From contig CP046865.1 in the NCBI GenBank assembly GCA_039640505.1, forward strand, positions 2,719,501-2,783,500: a stretch of 64,000 bases of DNA. Reading direction: 5' to 3'. This DNA is from Rhodobacteraceae bacterium Araon29. Lineage in GTDB: Bacteria > Pseudomonadota > Alphaproteobacteria > Rhodobacterales > Rhodobacteraceae. A program made the translations under genes and the position numbers. Numbering within the stretch: the first letter of the stretch is position 1; each line of letters begins with the position of its first letter. The notes below the pieces were generated by a model. It searched no databases. It had not been told where the DNA came from and saw only the letters and a list, made by a program, of their open reading frames with translations. This document shows, in pieces, positions 18,561 to 28,097 of the stretch.

Positions 18561-20420
18561 ATGGGAATTGAAAACAAAGTACTCACAGTGTCCTATGGCA
18601 CCTTTTCCTGCACTTTGGAGGGGTTTACCGATTCGTTTGGCGCTATGAAAGCCATTGCTGAATATTTTCGCGATTTGGCTTCTGATGATCGTTATTTTGC
18701 CGCCAATCCCCCCGACCTAGATCCCGGCATTATTAGCGAGCTTGCCTCGCGCAATTCCTCACAAAAACTGACAGCACGAACTCAGGGTACCAATGTTGTG
18801 CTTTCACCAGCAGAGCCCAAGGCCACGGAGCCAAGTAATTCTAGCCCTAAAGCACCCGTTCAAGAAACAACTCTAACTGAGCGTGTGAAGCGGATCAAAG
18901 CCCTCGCCAACCGTGGGACATTCAGCGACGATGAAAATGAACAAACCAAGATCTGGCCTACCAATGAGGTTTTACAGGGCGATCCAGTTGAGAACTTTTT
19001 TGCAGACCACGAGGTGATCCCACCGCCAAGAAAAGAAAAATCTGCATCATATCCAGCGCCTCCGCCTCTCACGATCTCGGCAGAACAAGAAACACAAGCA
19101 ACACCTGACGTGAGCACAAAGATCCCTGCACGAACCAGCGAAGTGCAAGCGGAAAGTCAAAATCCAATGGATTTACAACCCACCGGCACAGCGCAAAAGC
19201 CGCTAGAAATTATTTTTGATGATTTGAGCTCGGAACTGACCAAAGGCAGAGCACAAAATGATCCCGCTAAAACGGATGCACCCAACAAAGCCTTGGACGA
19301 ACCCCGCCCAGAGCCAGCAGAGGTGCCAACCGATTTGCCTAAAAACGGCATCTCCGGGGGCTCATCTGAGGTAGCACAAAGCGCTGCGCCCACTTCACAA
19401 CCGGCGGCAGTGTCTCTGGCAAACTCTTTGCAAAAATCAGTCGATTTACCGCCTGCTCCCGCTATCACTAAGCCAGTGGTCAAAGTAATACGCAAGTCGG
19501 TCGTGGCTAAGCAAGAGCAACCCTTTGAAGGCCCTAAACCTGTCCCTGATGACACATCCTTGCAAGCAAGTGAGACAGAAAATCAAACCCAACCTGCAGA
19601 AAGTACCGCGCGGGCAACCAAGGTATCCCCCCCTTTGACGGATGTGGAAACGCCAACCCGTCAGGATACTCAGAAAAGCTCCTTTGAGGATAATTTAAGC
19701 GAAATGCTGTCCTTGAATTCAACCAAACTTGAAGACGTAAAGCAAAATAATCCGAAAGAAACGCAACCGGCGCGCCTAAGGCAACAGGTTTTGCGTCAAG
19801 AGCATCAAGATGTCTCTCGATTGCTGAAACAAACAGATCAAAAAATGGCACATCCTGGGCAAAGCCGGCGGCGCAATGCCCTAGCGCATTTGCGCGCGGC
19901 TGTTGCTGCAAATAGGGGCGAGCATCCAACTGACCTTGCGACCAACGATATTTTAAAGATGTCAACATCAACCAATTTGGCCGCGCAAACCTCTCTTTCA
20001 CAAGAAGTCTCACCTGTAGAAAACAACGACAGATCAATGCCTAAACCGCTTAGATTGGTGGAAGATCAACGCGTTGATGGCCCCAAAGTTGCCGCGGCAG
20101 AGATAGCCGAAAAAAATCTAATTGAAACCCCGATTGATTTTGCAACTTATGCTGAACGGGTTAAAGCGACAACGCTCGAGGCCCAGATGGAAGCGGCCGC
20201 AAGCTATTTATCGTTGGTTTTAAAGCGCGAAACGTTTGCTCGGCGAAATGTTTTTGGACGTACGCGTGAAGTATCCAAAAGTCCTTTCATGCGGCGGACT
20301 TATATGGGCATTTTCAACGCCTTGATTAAACAGGGAAAAGTAAAGGCTCTAGAGAATGGAACATATGAAATCTGCAAGGATAAAATTGGCTATCAATTGC
20401 CCGACCAGATTTTGCACTAA
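18561..20420 (+). CDS. Large Rhodobacterales protein of unknown function
   Basis: About 619 residues from ATG 18561 (MGIENKVLTVSYGTFSC...), with AAGG upstream. An upstream ATG at 18498 adds 21 unlike residues. The first 65 residues (TLEGFTDSFGAMKAIAEYFR, DDRYFAANPP) and the last 90 or so (FATYAERVKATTLEAQMEAA, YLSLVLKRETFARRNVF, FNALIKQGKVKALENGTYEI) look folded and conserved. Between them lie roughly 430 residues rich in Pro, Ala, Ser, Thr, Gln and Glu, likely disordered. Related proteins are sometimes labelled CheA-like, but I see no kinase motif. Function unknown. Confidence 0.8.
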   Translation: MGIENKVLTVSYGTFSCTLEGFTDSFGAMKAIAEYFRDLASDDRYFAANPPDLDPGIISELASRNSSQKLTARTQGTNVVLSPAEPKATEPSNSSPKAPVQETTLTERVKRIKALANRGTFSDDENEQTKIWPTNEVLQGDPVENFFADHEVIPPPRKEKSASYPAPPPLTISAEQETQATPDVSTKIPARTSEVQAESQNPMDLQPTGTAQKPLEIIFDDLSSELTKGRAQNDPAKTDAPNKALDEPRPEPAEVPTDLPKNGISGGSSEVAQSAAPTSQPAAVSLANSLQKSVDLPPAPAITKPVVKVIRKSVVAKQEQPFEGPKPVPDDTSLQASETENQTQPAESTARATKVSPPLTDVETPTRQDTQKSSFEDNLSEMLSLNSTKLEDVKQNNPKETQPARLRQQVLRQEHQDVSRLLKQTDQKMAHPGQSRRRNALAHLRAAVAANRGEHPTDLATNDILKMSTSTNLAAQTSLSQEVSPVENNDRSMPKPLRLVEDQRVDGPKVAAAEIAEKNLIETPIDFATYAERVKATTLEAQMEAAASYLSLVLKRETFARRNVFGRTREVSKSPFMRRTYMGIFNALIKQGKVKALENGTYEICKDKIGYQLPDQILH

Positions 20421-20453
20421 AGTGATGCGCAAGCGCGGCGCTGCTTTTGCCTG

Positions 20454-20669
20454 CTACTGGTCAGGGTCAGCCTGTCCTATGCCCCGAAAGATAAATTTAA
20501 ACGGCAGCGCCCAAAGCACGCCCAAAGACACGTAAATGAGCAACTCAAGCCAGATCGGTGGGCGGTCAAACAATCCGATGACCCCGACAGCCACCACCAC
20601 ATAAAGCGGCAGGCCGATCAATAAAATCACCAGTGACCAGCGGCGGCGGGCTTTGTAGCTTAGGGCCAT
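20454..20669 (-). CDS. DUF2842 small membrane protein
   Basis: 71 residues with two transmembrane helices (WSLVILLIGLPLYVVVAVGVI and LLIYVSLGVLWALPFKFIF) ending in RGIGQADPDQ, the DUF2842 pattern restricted largely to alphaproteobacteria. Function unknown. It lies 17 bases downstream of purA on the same strand and is probably co-transcribed with it. Confidence 0.85.
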   Translation of the reverse strand: MALSYKARRRWSLVILLIGLPLYVVVAVGVIGLFDRPPIWLELLIYVSLGVLWALPFKFIFRGIGQADPDQ

Positions 20670-20686
20670 GTCTTCTCGCAGTTCGG

Positions 20687-21979
20687 TTAGTCTTGAAACG
20701 GGTCGGTTACCAAAATCGTGTCCTCACGTTCTGGTGAAGTTGAAACTAGCGCAACCGGGCATTCAATCAACTCTTCCACGCGGCGCACATATTTAATCGC
20801 ATTGGCTGGCAGATCTGCCCAGCTTCTGGCGCCCTCTGTGCTATCGGACCAACCATCCATTTCCTCATAGATCGGCACGCAGCGCGCCTGCTGATCTGCC
20901 GCAAAGGGAAGATAGTCAAGCGTCTTGCCGTCTAGCTCATATCCTACGCAGATTTTTAGCGTCTCAAAGCCGTCCAGAACATCCAGCTTGGTAAAGGCAA
21001 TGCCTTTCACTCCCGATGTAGCGCAGGTCTGGCGCACCAAAGCCGCATCAAACCAACCACAGCGGCGTTTGCGTCCTGTCACCACGCCAAATTCATGACC
21101 GCGTTCGCCTAATCGCTGACCATCGGCATCGTCAAGTTCGGTTGGAAACGGGCCTTCGCCCACCCGGGTGGTGTAGGCTTTGACAATCCCTAGCACAAAA
21201 TCAATCGCCCCTGGACCCATACCTGATCCGGTGGCAGCCTGCCCTGCGATCACATTGGAAGATGTCACAAAGGGATAGGTGCCAAAGTCCACATCGAGAA
21301 GGCTGCCCTGCGCGCCCTCGAATAATATCCGTTTACCGGCTTTGCGCTCTTCGGCCAGCACCTTCCAGACCGGCGCGGCAAATTGCAAAACCAGCGGTGC
21401 AATGTCATTGAGCTGCGCAAGCAGCGCGTCGGTATCCACTTCGGCCATGCCCATACCGCGACGCAGGGTATCATGGTGCACCGCCAAGCGCTCGATGCGT
21501 GCTTTAAGCGTATCAAGATCGGCCAGATCGGACACACGGATCGCGCGGCGGCCAACTTTATCTTCATAAGCCGGGCCGATGCCGCGCCCCGTAGTGCCAA
21601 TTTTGGCGACTTTATTCTGTCTTTCGCGGGCCTGATCTAGTTCGGAGTGTACCGGTAATATCAGCGGCGTGTTTTCCGCAATCATCAGGTTTTCGGGCGA
21701 AATTTGCACACCTTGGCCCTGCAGCTTGGCAATCTCTTCTTTTAAATGCCATGGGTCTAGAACCACACCATTGCCTATGACCGACAACTTACCGCTTCGC
21801 ACAATCCCTGAAGGCAGCAGCGAAAGTTTATAAACCTCGCCATCGATCACCAGAGTATGACCAGCATTGTGACCGCCTTGAAACCGCACGATGACATCGG
21901 CGCGCTCGCTGAGCCAATCGACTAGTTTTCCTTTGCCTTCGTCGCCCCATTGGGCGCCAACCACGACCACATTCGCCAT
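20687..21979 (-). CDS. purA: Adenylosuccinate synthetase
   Basis: GTP-dependent ligation of IMP and aspartate, the first step to AMP. 430 residues of normal length. The N-terminal [16 protein letters not shown], the catalytic GGHNAGHT, the [14 protein letters not shown] segment and the C-terminal TSPERED are all present. It starts 86 bases after the end of the nitrile hydratase operon on the same strand. Confidence 0.97.
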   Translation of the reverse strand: MANVVVVGAQWGDEGKGKLVDWLSERADVIVRFQGGHNAGHTLVIDGEVYKLSLLPSGIVRSGKLSVIGNGVVLDPWHLKEEIAKLQGQGVQISPENLMIAENTPLILPVHSELDQARERQNKVAKIGTTGRGIGPAYEDKVGRRAIRVSDLADLDTLKARIERLAVHHDTLRRGMGMAEVDTDALLAQLNDIAPLVLQFAAPVWKVLAEERKAGKRILFEGAQGSLLDVDFGTYPFVTSSNVIAGQAATGSGMGPGAIDFVLGIVKAYTTRVGEGPFPTELDDADGQRLGERGHEFGVVTGRKRRCGWFDAALVRQTCATSGVKGIAFTKLDVLDGFETLKICVGYELDGKTLDYLPFAADQQARCVPIYEEMDGWSDSTEGARSWADLPANAIKYVRRVEELIECPVALVSTSPEREDTILVTDPFQD

Positions 21980-22064
21980 TTTTGACCTTTCTGATCTGCG
22001 TCAAACCCGCGTCGGTATAGCGGCCCTCGCCGCGCTAGAAAACCTCGAAAAGCACCAAACCGGT

Positions 22065-22415
22065 TTATTTTTTAATTTTAATGGCAACCGGGCTGCCGTG
22101 CGGTGTGCTCAAATAGGCCTCTGCCCATGCCGCGTGCAAGTCAGATAACTGGCGCTTGTCCTTTGGATCGCGCTCGACCAGCAGCGCTTCGAGCGTTTCC
22201 AGCCAGGCTGTGAAATAATCATCACCGCCATTAAGCTCATGGTCGGCCCCATTATGTTTGAGCCTTGCGCCAAAGCGTTTGGTCCAATCCGGCCAGCTAA
22301 AAAGTCCTTGCGCGTGCAGTGCCACGCTTAGGGCAAAAAGCTGAGCATGCCATGGCTGTTCAAAAACAGGCTGCGGCGCAGTTTGCATTACATCGGGTCC
22401 AGATAACTTTGCCAT
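22065..22415 (-). CDS. Nitrile hydratase accessory (activator) protein
   Basis: A 116-residue protein resembling the small third gene of cobalt nitrile hydratase operons and, more distantly, the N-terminal part of the beta subunit (PVFEQPWHAQLFALSVALHA, then GLFSWPDWTKRFG). Such proteins help metal insertion and subunit maturation. Its start overlaps the beta-subunit gene by 28 bases, so it is translated with it. Confidence 0.85.
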   Translation of the reverse strand: MAKLSGPDVMQTAPQPVFEQPWHAQLFALSVALHAQGLFSWPDWTKRFGARLKHNGADHELNGGDDYFTAWLETLEALLVERDPKDKRQLSDLHAAWAEAYLSTPHGSPVAIKIKK

Positions 22416-23065
22416 AGATCAAGCATCACTTCGTCGTTGGGATTTTCAGCATGCGCCCATAGCACATCGGCCCGAAAGGCAACGCAGTAGAGAGGCTCGG
22501 GCGCTTCGCCCTGCCCATGCGCATTGGCATCCGGAAAAACATGTGCGCCGTAGCACTGCACAATACGGCCTTTTTTTCCGGCTGCATAGGACGGCAACCG
22601 GCTGTGGCCTCCGTTGACATTCCGGTTCTGGCCACAACCTGCGCGCACCGCGTCGCCAATGGAAAAACGTACTTTTTCACTGCTCTCGCGTTCGGTTGGA
22701 CCACCGCTTGACAGAACTTTGGCCACTTTATCAGGCGCCAACCGACGCGCCTGAAGCGGCGATGGTTCGCTATCGACCATTGCGCTTTCCAGTTCAGCGC
22801 GGCTTATAACGTCATGCTCAACCAGCATATTGCACAGCGCTGATATCCATTTTTCATAATAGGAAAACACCGCATAATCAGCCGGCAGCAGCCGCTCACG
22901 CGAATGGCGCGATGCATCCAGTGTCCACAGGCCAAGGCTTCCAGCCGCCAGCGTTACCGCCAATGCGCGCGCGTGCCACTCTTCGGCAAAAACCGGCGCA
23001 TCTGCGGGCTCGGCATCAACCCGCCCATCTCCAAAGCGGCCGCCCATATCATGCAGCCGGCTCAT
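22388..23065 (-). CDS. nthB: Nitrile hydratase beta subunit
   Basis: 225 residues. The N-terminal MSRLHDMGGRFGDGRVD and the C-terminal SH3-like barrel (IGDAVRAG, GHSRLPSYAAGKKGRI, YCVAFRADVLW) are the standard beta-subunit marks. With the alpha subunit it hydrates nitriles to amides. It overlaps the alpha-subunit stop by four bases. Confidence 0.93.
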   Translation of the reverse strand: MSRLHDMGGRFGDGRVDAEPADAPVFAEEWHARALAVTLAAGSLGLWTLDASRHSRERLLPADYAVFSYYEKWISALCNMLVEHDVISRAELESAMVDSEPSPLQARRLAPDKVAKVLSSGGPTERESSEKVRFSIGDAVRAGCGQNRNVNGGHSRLPSYAAGKKGRIVQCYGAHVFPDANAHGQGEAPEPLYCVAFRADVLWAHAENPNDEVMLDLWQSYLDPM

Positions 23066-23682
23066 GACGGGGCCGCGATCAGACCAGTGCCGATCATGGC
23101 ATCACGGGTGATTAGCTTTGCAAGCGCGTCGGTGCTCCAACCTTCCGTTCCTGTAGGCCGTTGCGGCACTACAAGATAGCGGATTTCCGCGGTGCTATCC
23201 CAAACCTTCACAGAGACACTTTCGGGCAGTGTTACGCCAAATTCAGCCAGCACTTTACGCGGCTCGCGCACTGCCCGTGCACGGTAGGCATCCGATTTAT
23301 ACCAGCCCGGAGGAATGCCAAGAAGCGGCCATGGATAACAACTGCACAAGGTGCAAACAACAAGGTTGTGCACGCTATCTGTATTTTGAACCGCCACAAT
23401 ATGCTCGCCCTGACGGCCATAAAACCCCATCTGCGAGACAGCCGATGTGGCATCTTTGAACAGCAGATCACGAAACGCATCATCGCTCCAGGCCCGCGCC
23501 ACCACCTCTGCGCCATTCTGAGGACCGATTTTAGTTTGATAGGTATCAATAATTTCATCAAGGGTGGCCGGATCAACCAACCCTTTGTCCACCAAAAGCG
23601 TCTCAAGCGCTTTGACCCTTAGCGCTGGATCAGAGGGCAAAAGGCTATGAGGTTGATCATGGTCTTGGGCATCATGTGGCAT
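23062..23682 (-). CDS. nthA: Nitrile hydratase alpha subunit, cobalt type
   Basis: 206 residues carrying the metal site VCTLCSC at 109-115. Thr at the second position of the claw (CTLCSC rather than CSLCSC) is the accepted marker of cobalt enzymes. Two of these cysteines are normally oxidised to sulfinate and sulfenate. The flanking YPWPLLGIPPGWYKS and the C-terminal VRYLVxPxRPxGTEGW-like stretch fit the family. It is first in the alpha-beta-accessory operon and divergent from secG. No amidase gene is nearby. Confidence 0.94.
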   Translation of the reverse strand: MPHDAQDHDQPHSLLPSDPALRVKALETLLVDKGLVDPATLDEIIDTYQTKIGPQNGAEVVARAWSDDAFRDLLFKDATSAVSQMGFYGRQGEHIVAVQNTDSVHNLVVCTLCSCYPWPLLGIPPGWYKSDAYRARAVREPRKVLAEFGVTLPESVSVKVWDSTAEIRYLVVPQRPTGTEGWSTDALAKLITRDAMIGTGLIAAPS

Positions 23683-23787
23683 AGGGACACTCTGCGCAGA
23701 GGATTTGCCCGGGTCAAGATGGTATTGCCCCTTGCTTCGGGGGGAAAACTTTCCTATCTACCGCCTAACAGCGATACGCGAGGCTCT

Positions 23788-24156
23788 ATGGAAAACGTCG
23801 TTCTTACTATCCACCTGCTGCTGGCACTGGCTTTGGTCGGTGTTGTGCTGCTGCAACGCTCAGAGGGCGGCGGTCTTGGACTTGGCGGCGGTGGCGGCGG
23901 TGGCGGTGTGATGTCGGGCCGCAGCGCAGCCTCGGCTTTAACGAAAGTCACTTGGATTTTGGCGGTTGCGTTTATCATCACTTCGCTCAGCTTGACAGTG
24001 ATTGCAGCGCGCAAGTCAGCAGGCAATTCTGTGATCGACCGATTGGGAATTCAAAGCACCGAAGGCGCGGCAACAGCCCCGGCTTTATCGGATGCCGACG
24101 CCTTGTTGCCACCTGATCCAGAAGATACAGCGCCACTGGTTCCAAGCGCGGACTAA
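23788..24156 (+). CDS. secG: Preprotein translocase subunit SecG
   Basis: 122 residues with two transmembrane helices joined by a Gly-rich loop (QRSEGGGLGLGGGGGGGGVM). The family motif VVLLQRSEGGGLG is clear. A 47-residue upstream extension is open but lacks SecG character, so I start at the ATG of MENVVLTIH. The C-terminal acidic, Pro-rich tail is common in alphaproteobacteria. A terminator follows. Confidence 0.92.
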   Translation: MENVVLTIHLLLALALVGVVLLQRSEGGGLGLGGGGGGGGVMSGRSAASALTKVTWILAVAFIITSLSLTVIAARKSAGNSVIDRLGIQSTEGAATAPALSDADALLPPDPEDTAPLVPSAD

Positions 24157-24181
24157 AACACTAGCTATTGATGCTATCCGA

Positions 24182-24208
24182 AAGACCGCAACATTATCTT
24201 GCGGTCTT
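24182..24208 (+). terminator. Intrinsic terminator after secG
   Basis: AAGACCGCAA at 24182-24191 and TTGCGGTCTT at 24199-24208 form a perfect 10-bp stem with a 7-base loop, followed by ATTGCATT. It lies between secG and pyrG on the same strand and separates their transcripts. Confidence 0.75.
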
Positions 24209-24324
24209 ATTGCATTAAGGTTGCGAATCCTATAAGAGTTTACTCCCGTGAACCTGCGCCAATTCGGGCATGTATGGGCACTTATTTTGCGCGGTCAGCG
24301 CAATGAATATCACGGGGGTGAGCC

Positions 24325-25968
24325 TTGGCTCGATTTATTTTCATTACCGGCGGCGTAGTTTCTTCACTAGGCAAAGGTCTAGCATCGGCGGCCGTTGGTT
24401 CTTTACTGCAAGCCCGTAATTATACTGTGCGACTGCGTAAACTTGACCCCTATTTGAACGTTGATCCCGGCACCATGAGCCCGTTTGAGCATGGCGAGGT
24501 ATTTGTCACTGATGATGGGGCCGAAACCGATCTAGACCTTGGGCATTATGAACGTTTTACTGGGGTTGCAGCCCGAAAAACCGATTCTATTTCCTCTGGC
24601 CGGATATATTCCACCGTTTTGGAAAAAGAGCGCCGCGGTGATTACCTTGGAAAAACCATTCAGGTGATCCCCCATGTGACCAATGAAATCAAAGAATTCA
24701 TCTCAATCGGTGAAGACGAAGTGGATTTCATGCTGTGTGAAATTGGCGGCACAGTAGGCGATATCGAAGGCCTACCGTTTTTTGAGGCCATCCGGCAGTT
24801 TTCCCAAGACAAGCCACGCGGGCAATGTATTTTCATGCATCTTACCCTGCTTCCCTTTATCAAAGCCAGTGGCGAGCTGAAAACCAAACCCACCCAGCAC
24901 AGCGTTAAAGAGCTACGCTCTATCGGCTTGGCACCAGATATTTTGGTGTGCCGATCCGAAGGCGAGATACCCGAAAAAGAGCGTGAAAAGCTGGCCTTGT
25001 TCTGCAATGTTCGCTCCGAAAGCGTGATTGCGGCGCAAGATCTCAAATCAATTTACGAAGCGCCCTTGGCCTATCACCGCGAAGGTCTGGATCAGGCGGT
25101 GCTTGACGCCTTTGGCATCGCGCCTGCCCCACAGCTTGATCTGACCCGGTGGGATGATGTGGCAGACCGGATTTACAATCCCGAAGGTCAGGTCAATGTG
25201 GCCATTGTTGGAAAATATACCCAGCTTGAAGATGCCTATAAATCCATCGCTGAAGCTTTGACCCATGGCGGTATGGCCAATCGGGTAAGGGTGAAGGTTG
25301 AATGGGTTGATGCGGAAATTTTTGAAACCCAAGATGCCGCGCCGCTGTTGCAAGGGTTTCACGCGATCTTGGTGCCCGGCGGGTTTGGCGAACGCGGCAC
25401 CGAAGGCAAAATCAAAGCTGCGCAGTTTGCCCGCGAACATAAAGTGCCATACTTGGGCATTTGCCTTGGGATGCAGATGGCGGTGATTGAAGCGGCCCGT
25501 AATGTGATCGGTGTCAACGATGCCGGATCAGAAGAATTTGACCACGAGGCCGGCGGAAAACGCTTTGAGCCAGTGGTCTATCATCTCAAAGAATGGGTGC
25601 AGGGCAATCATAAAGTTGCGCGCAAGGTGGATGACGACAAAGGCGGTACCATGCGGCTAGGTGCCTATGATGCGAGCCTGGCCGAAGGGTCGCAAGTGGC
25701 AGAAATTTATGGCAGCACCAAAATTGATGAACGTCACCGCCACCGCTATGAGGTTGACATCAAATATCGCGAGCAGCTTGAAGCTGCCGGCCTGCGGTTT
25801 TCGGGCATGTCCCCTGATGGGCGGTTGCCCGAAATTGTCGAGTGGACGGATCATCCGTGGTTTATTGGCGTCCAGTTCCATCCCGAGTTGAAATCGAAAC
25901 CTTTTGAGCCGCACCCGCTGTTTAAAGACTTTATTCGAGCGGCAAAAGAAATCTCAAGGCTCGTTTGA
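24325..25968 (+). CDS. pyrG: CTP synthase
   Basis: 547 residues; amidates UTP to CTP with glutamine or ammonia. The synthetase domain starts [17 protein letters not shown], with the [17 protein letters not shown] segment. The class I glutaminase domain has the nucleophile Cys in GICLGMQ and the His/Glu pair in GVQFHPE. The start codon is TTG at 24325, chosen because it gives the conserved N-terminus and GGGGGTGAG lies just upstream. Confidence 0.97.
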   Translation: MARFIFITGGVVSSLGKGLASAAVGSLLQARNYTVRLRKLDPYLNVDPGTMSPFEHGEVFVTDDGAETDLDLGHYERFTGVAARKTDSISSGRIYSTVLEKERRGDYLGKTIQVIPHVTNEIKEFISIGEDEVDFMLCEIGGTVGDIEGLPFFEAIRQFSQDKPRGQCIFMHLTLLPFIKASGELKTKPTQHSVKELRSIGLAPDILVCRSEGEIPEKEREKLALFCNVRSESVIAAQDLKSIYEAPLAYHREGLDQAVLDAFGIAPAPQLDLTRWDDVADRIYNPEGQVNVAIVGKYTQLEDAYKSIAEALTHGGMANRVRVKVEWVDAEIFETQDAAPLLQGFHAILVPGGFGERGTEGKIKAAQFAREHKVPYLGICLGMQMAVIEAARNVIGVNDAGSEEFDHEAGGKRFEPVVYHLKEWVQGNHKVARKVDDDKGGTMRLGAYDASLAEGSQVAEIYGSTKIDERHRHRYEVDIKYREQLEAAGLRFSGMSPDGRLPEIVEWTDHPWFIGVQFHPELKSKPFEPHPLFKDFIRAAKEISRLV

Positions 25969-26097
25969 CCGCAGCAAAACTTAAGGTGTATCTTTGCGAG
26001 GCTATAGAGTTTGGCGTTAAATGCGCCCTACTGGGGTGAATTTAGCGAACTGAACCCTATCTAGAGAGCATAGAGAAAGCACCTGTCAGGAGGTCAT

Positions 26098-26391
26098 ATG
26101 GCGAAGGGGTATTGGATTGCGCAGGTCACGGTCAAAGACCCAGAGACCTATGAGAAATATAAGGCTGCAAATGCTATTGCCTTTGCCAAGTATGGTGGCC
26201 GGTTTATCGTGCGCGGCGGCGCACAGGCGGTTAAAGAAGGGACCACGCATCCCCGATCGGTGGTAATCGAATTTCCAGATTACGCGGCCGCACTTGCGTG
26301 TTATGAAAGCCCAGAATACAAGTCCGCTCTGGCCATCCGCCAAGGCATTTCCGACGGAAATCTGGTTATTGTTGAAGGATACGACAGCTAA
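26098..26391 (+). CDS. DUF1330 family protein
   Basis: 97 residues matching DUF1330, a dimeric alpha/beta-barrel fold (KGYWIAQVTVKDPETYEKY, RGG-x-E region, FPDYAAALACYESPEY). Function unknown. A strong ribosome-binding site (AGGAGG) precedes the ATG. It opens a short run of closely spaced genes with TerB one base downstream. Confidence 0.9.
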   Translation: MAKGYWIAQVTVKDPETYEKYKAANAIAFAKYGGRFIVRGGAQAVKEGTTHPRSVVIEFPDYAAALACYESPEYKSALAIRQGISDGNLVIVEGYDS

Positions 26392-26392
26392 T

Positions 26393-26830
26393 ATGTTTGC
26401 AAATTTACTGAAATCTCTGCTTGATCCCGAACCCAAAGAGCTTGCTCCAAGCGATGCGCGGCTGGCTATTGCTGCGCTTTTGGTGCGGGTGGCACGATCT
26501 GATAATCATTATGCAGAAAGTGAAATTCAGCGCATTAATAGAGTGCTGCAAACCCGCTATGGCCTTGATGCTGCAGGTGCCGCCGCGTTGCGTCAGGATG
26601 GTGAAACACTTGAGCAAGAAGCGCCTGATACAGTGCGCTTTACCCGCGCGATCAAAGACGCTGTTCCCTATGTCGATCGCACGGCTGTGATCGAATCCCT
26701 TTGGCAGATCGCGCTGGCTGATGGCGCGCGTGATGATGAAGAAGATGCGCTGCTGCGCCTTGTGGCAAAATTGCTTGGGGTAAACGACGTCGACAACGCA
26801 GCCGCACGCCGACGCGCCGCGCAGGCGTGA
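26393..26830 (+). CDS. TerB-like (tellurite-resistance fold) protein
   Basis: 145 residues from ATG 26393, which follows the DUF1330 stop by one base. The all-helical TerB domain is seen in LAIAALLVRVARSDNHYAE and SLWQIALADGARDDEEDALL, each with the conserved acidic D-x-x-x-x-x-E pattern that binds metal in relatives. No other ter genes are nearby, so tellurite resistance is not implied. Confidence 0.88.
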   Translation: MFANLLKSLLDPEPKELAPSDARLAIAALLVRVARSDNHYAESEIQRINRVLQTRYGLDAAGAAALRQDGETLEQEAPDTVRFTRAIKDAVPYVDRTAVIESLWQIALADGARDDEEDALLRLVAKLLGVNDVDNAAARRRAAQA

Positions 26831-27564
26831 TCGCCACCCTGCCCATGTATGATCGGCGCGAGATGCGCGCAGCGACAGACGGTTTGTGGCAGGCCATTCG
26901 AACAACACTGGGCTACGGCCCAGCGCAGCTCACCCGCCGCGACGACCCGTGGCCGCTGTGGCAAGACCCAAATTTGCTTTTAGGGCAAACCTGCGGCCTG
27001 CCTTACCGGACCCAATTGGCCAAGTATGTGAAGTATGTAGGCACGCCTGATTATGGCCTCGAAGGCTGCCCACCAGGGTATTACGCTTCGGTTTTTATCG
27101 CCCGCCAGGATGCGATCTTATCCAATTTTCAAAATAAAACCTTTGCCTATAATGAACCGCTGTCTCAATCTGGTTGGGCCGGCCCCATAGACCATCTATG
27201 CCGCCGCACTATCCGCCCAAGACGGTGCTTGCGCAGCGGCTCGCACCAAAATTCGGCGCGTTATGTGGCCGAAGGACGGGCCGATTTTGCGGCCATTGAC
27301 AGTCAAAGCTGGCGATTGATCAAGGCCTATGATCCTTGGGCCAAGAACCTGTTTGAAATTGGCCAAAGCGATCCGACACCCGGACTGCCCATGGTTTGTG
27401 CACAGAATTTTCACGCAGATGAATTGGCCCAAGCCTGCACGCAGGCGATTTCATCGCTTCCCGAGAGCACGCGCGAAACCCTTGGGCTCAAGGGGTTTGT
27501 TGATTTATCGGCGGCTGCCTATTTTGCACTGCCCGACCCGGTTGATATCGCGGATTTTTGCTAG
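26827..27564 (+). CDS. PhnD-like solute-binding-fold protein without signal peptide
   Basis: 245 residues related to phosphate/phosphonate-binding PhnD proteins: LPMYDRREMRAATDGLW at the start, LLLGQTCGLPYRTQL, then GADFAAIDSQSW-like and PTPGLPMV segments. There is no signal peptide and no ABC transporter beside it, so a cytosolic or non-transport role is likely. The GTG start overlaps the TerB stop (GTGA). Around residues 124-136 the reading departs from the family. A neighbouring frame there reads PPKTVL, which suggests two compensating indels between about 27197 and 27232. Confidence 0.75.
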   Translation: MIATLPMYDRREMRAATDGLWQAIRTTLGYGPAQLTRRDDPWPLWQDPNLLLGQTCGLPYRTQLAKYVKYVGTPDYGLEGCPPGYYASVFIARQDAILSNFQNKTFAYNEPLSQSGWAGPIDHLCRRTIRPRRCLRSGSHQNSARYVAEGRADFAAIDSQSWRLIKAYDPWAKNLFEIGQSDPTPGLPMVCAQNFHADELAQACTQAISSLPESTRETLGLKGFVDLSAAAYFALPDPVDIADFC

Positions 27565-27662
27565 CCAGATCGCGCCTTCCTTATCCTTTAAATGCCGGTG
27601 GACATCTTACCCTAGGTTTGAGACAGTTCAAAACGTAAAGCAAATAGCAAAGAGGCGATAGC

Positions 27663-28097
27663 GTGACAATCATTCAACCGGATTGGATCAATGGACTGTT
27701 GGGCGGTCTAATGATTGGCTTAGCAGGCGCCATATTTTTGCTTGGTAATGGCCGGGTCATGGGGGCAAGTGGTATATTAGGGAGAGTTCTAGATCGCTCT
27801 GAAACCCAACCACTGGCAGAAAACATTATGTTTTTATTAGCCTTGGTTTTGGCACCAATTGCCTTTTCACAATGGCTTGATACAGGCCCTACGCATCTGA
27901 GCGGTAATTGGCTGGTGATTATTTCCGCCGGTCTTTTGGTCGGGATTGGAACTCGCCTTGCGAATGGCTGCACATCCGGCCACGGTGTGTGCGGCATCTC
28001 GCGGCTCTCGCCCCGTGGCATTGTTTCGACCTTCCTATATATCGGCGGCGGTGTGCTTACCGTTGTGCTGCTGCGTCATTTGTGGGGGCTTATCTAA
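27663..28097 (+). CDS. YeeE/YedE family membrane protein, first half
   Basis: 144 residues, four hydrophobic segments. The motif NGCTSGHGVCGISRLSPRG contains the conserved cysteine pair of the YeeE/YedE family, linked to thiosulfate or other sulfur-compound uptake. GTG start with AGAGG upstream. It forms a split pair with the next gene, overlapping it by one base (TAATG). Confidence 0.87.
   Translation: MTIIQPDWINGLLGGLMIGLAGAIFLLGNGRVMGASGILGRVLDRSETQPLAENIMFLLALVLAPIAFSQWLDTGPTHLSGNWLVIISAGLLVGIGTRLANGCTSGHGVCGISRLSPRGIVSTFLYIGGGVLTVVLLRHLWGLI

Noticed and set aside
22057-22066. Palindrome AAACCGGTTT at the end of the nitrile hydratase operon
   Set aside because: It is only ten bases, overlaps a stop codon, and lacks a loop and T-run, so it does not qualify as a terminator.
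23647-23787. 47-residue extension upstream of secG
   Set aside because: It overlaps the nitrile hydratase alpha-subunit start and lacks SecG character; the later ATG gives the known N-terminus.
23874-23909. Run of GGC/GGT units in secG as a microsatellite
   Set aside because: The Gly-rich loop is a normal SecG feature.
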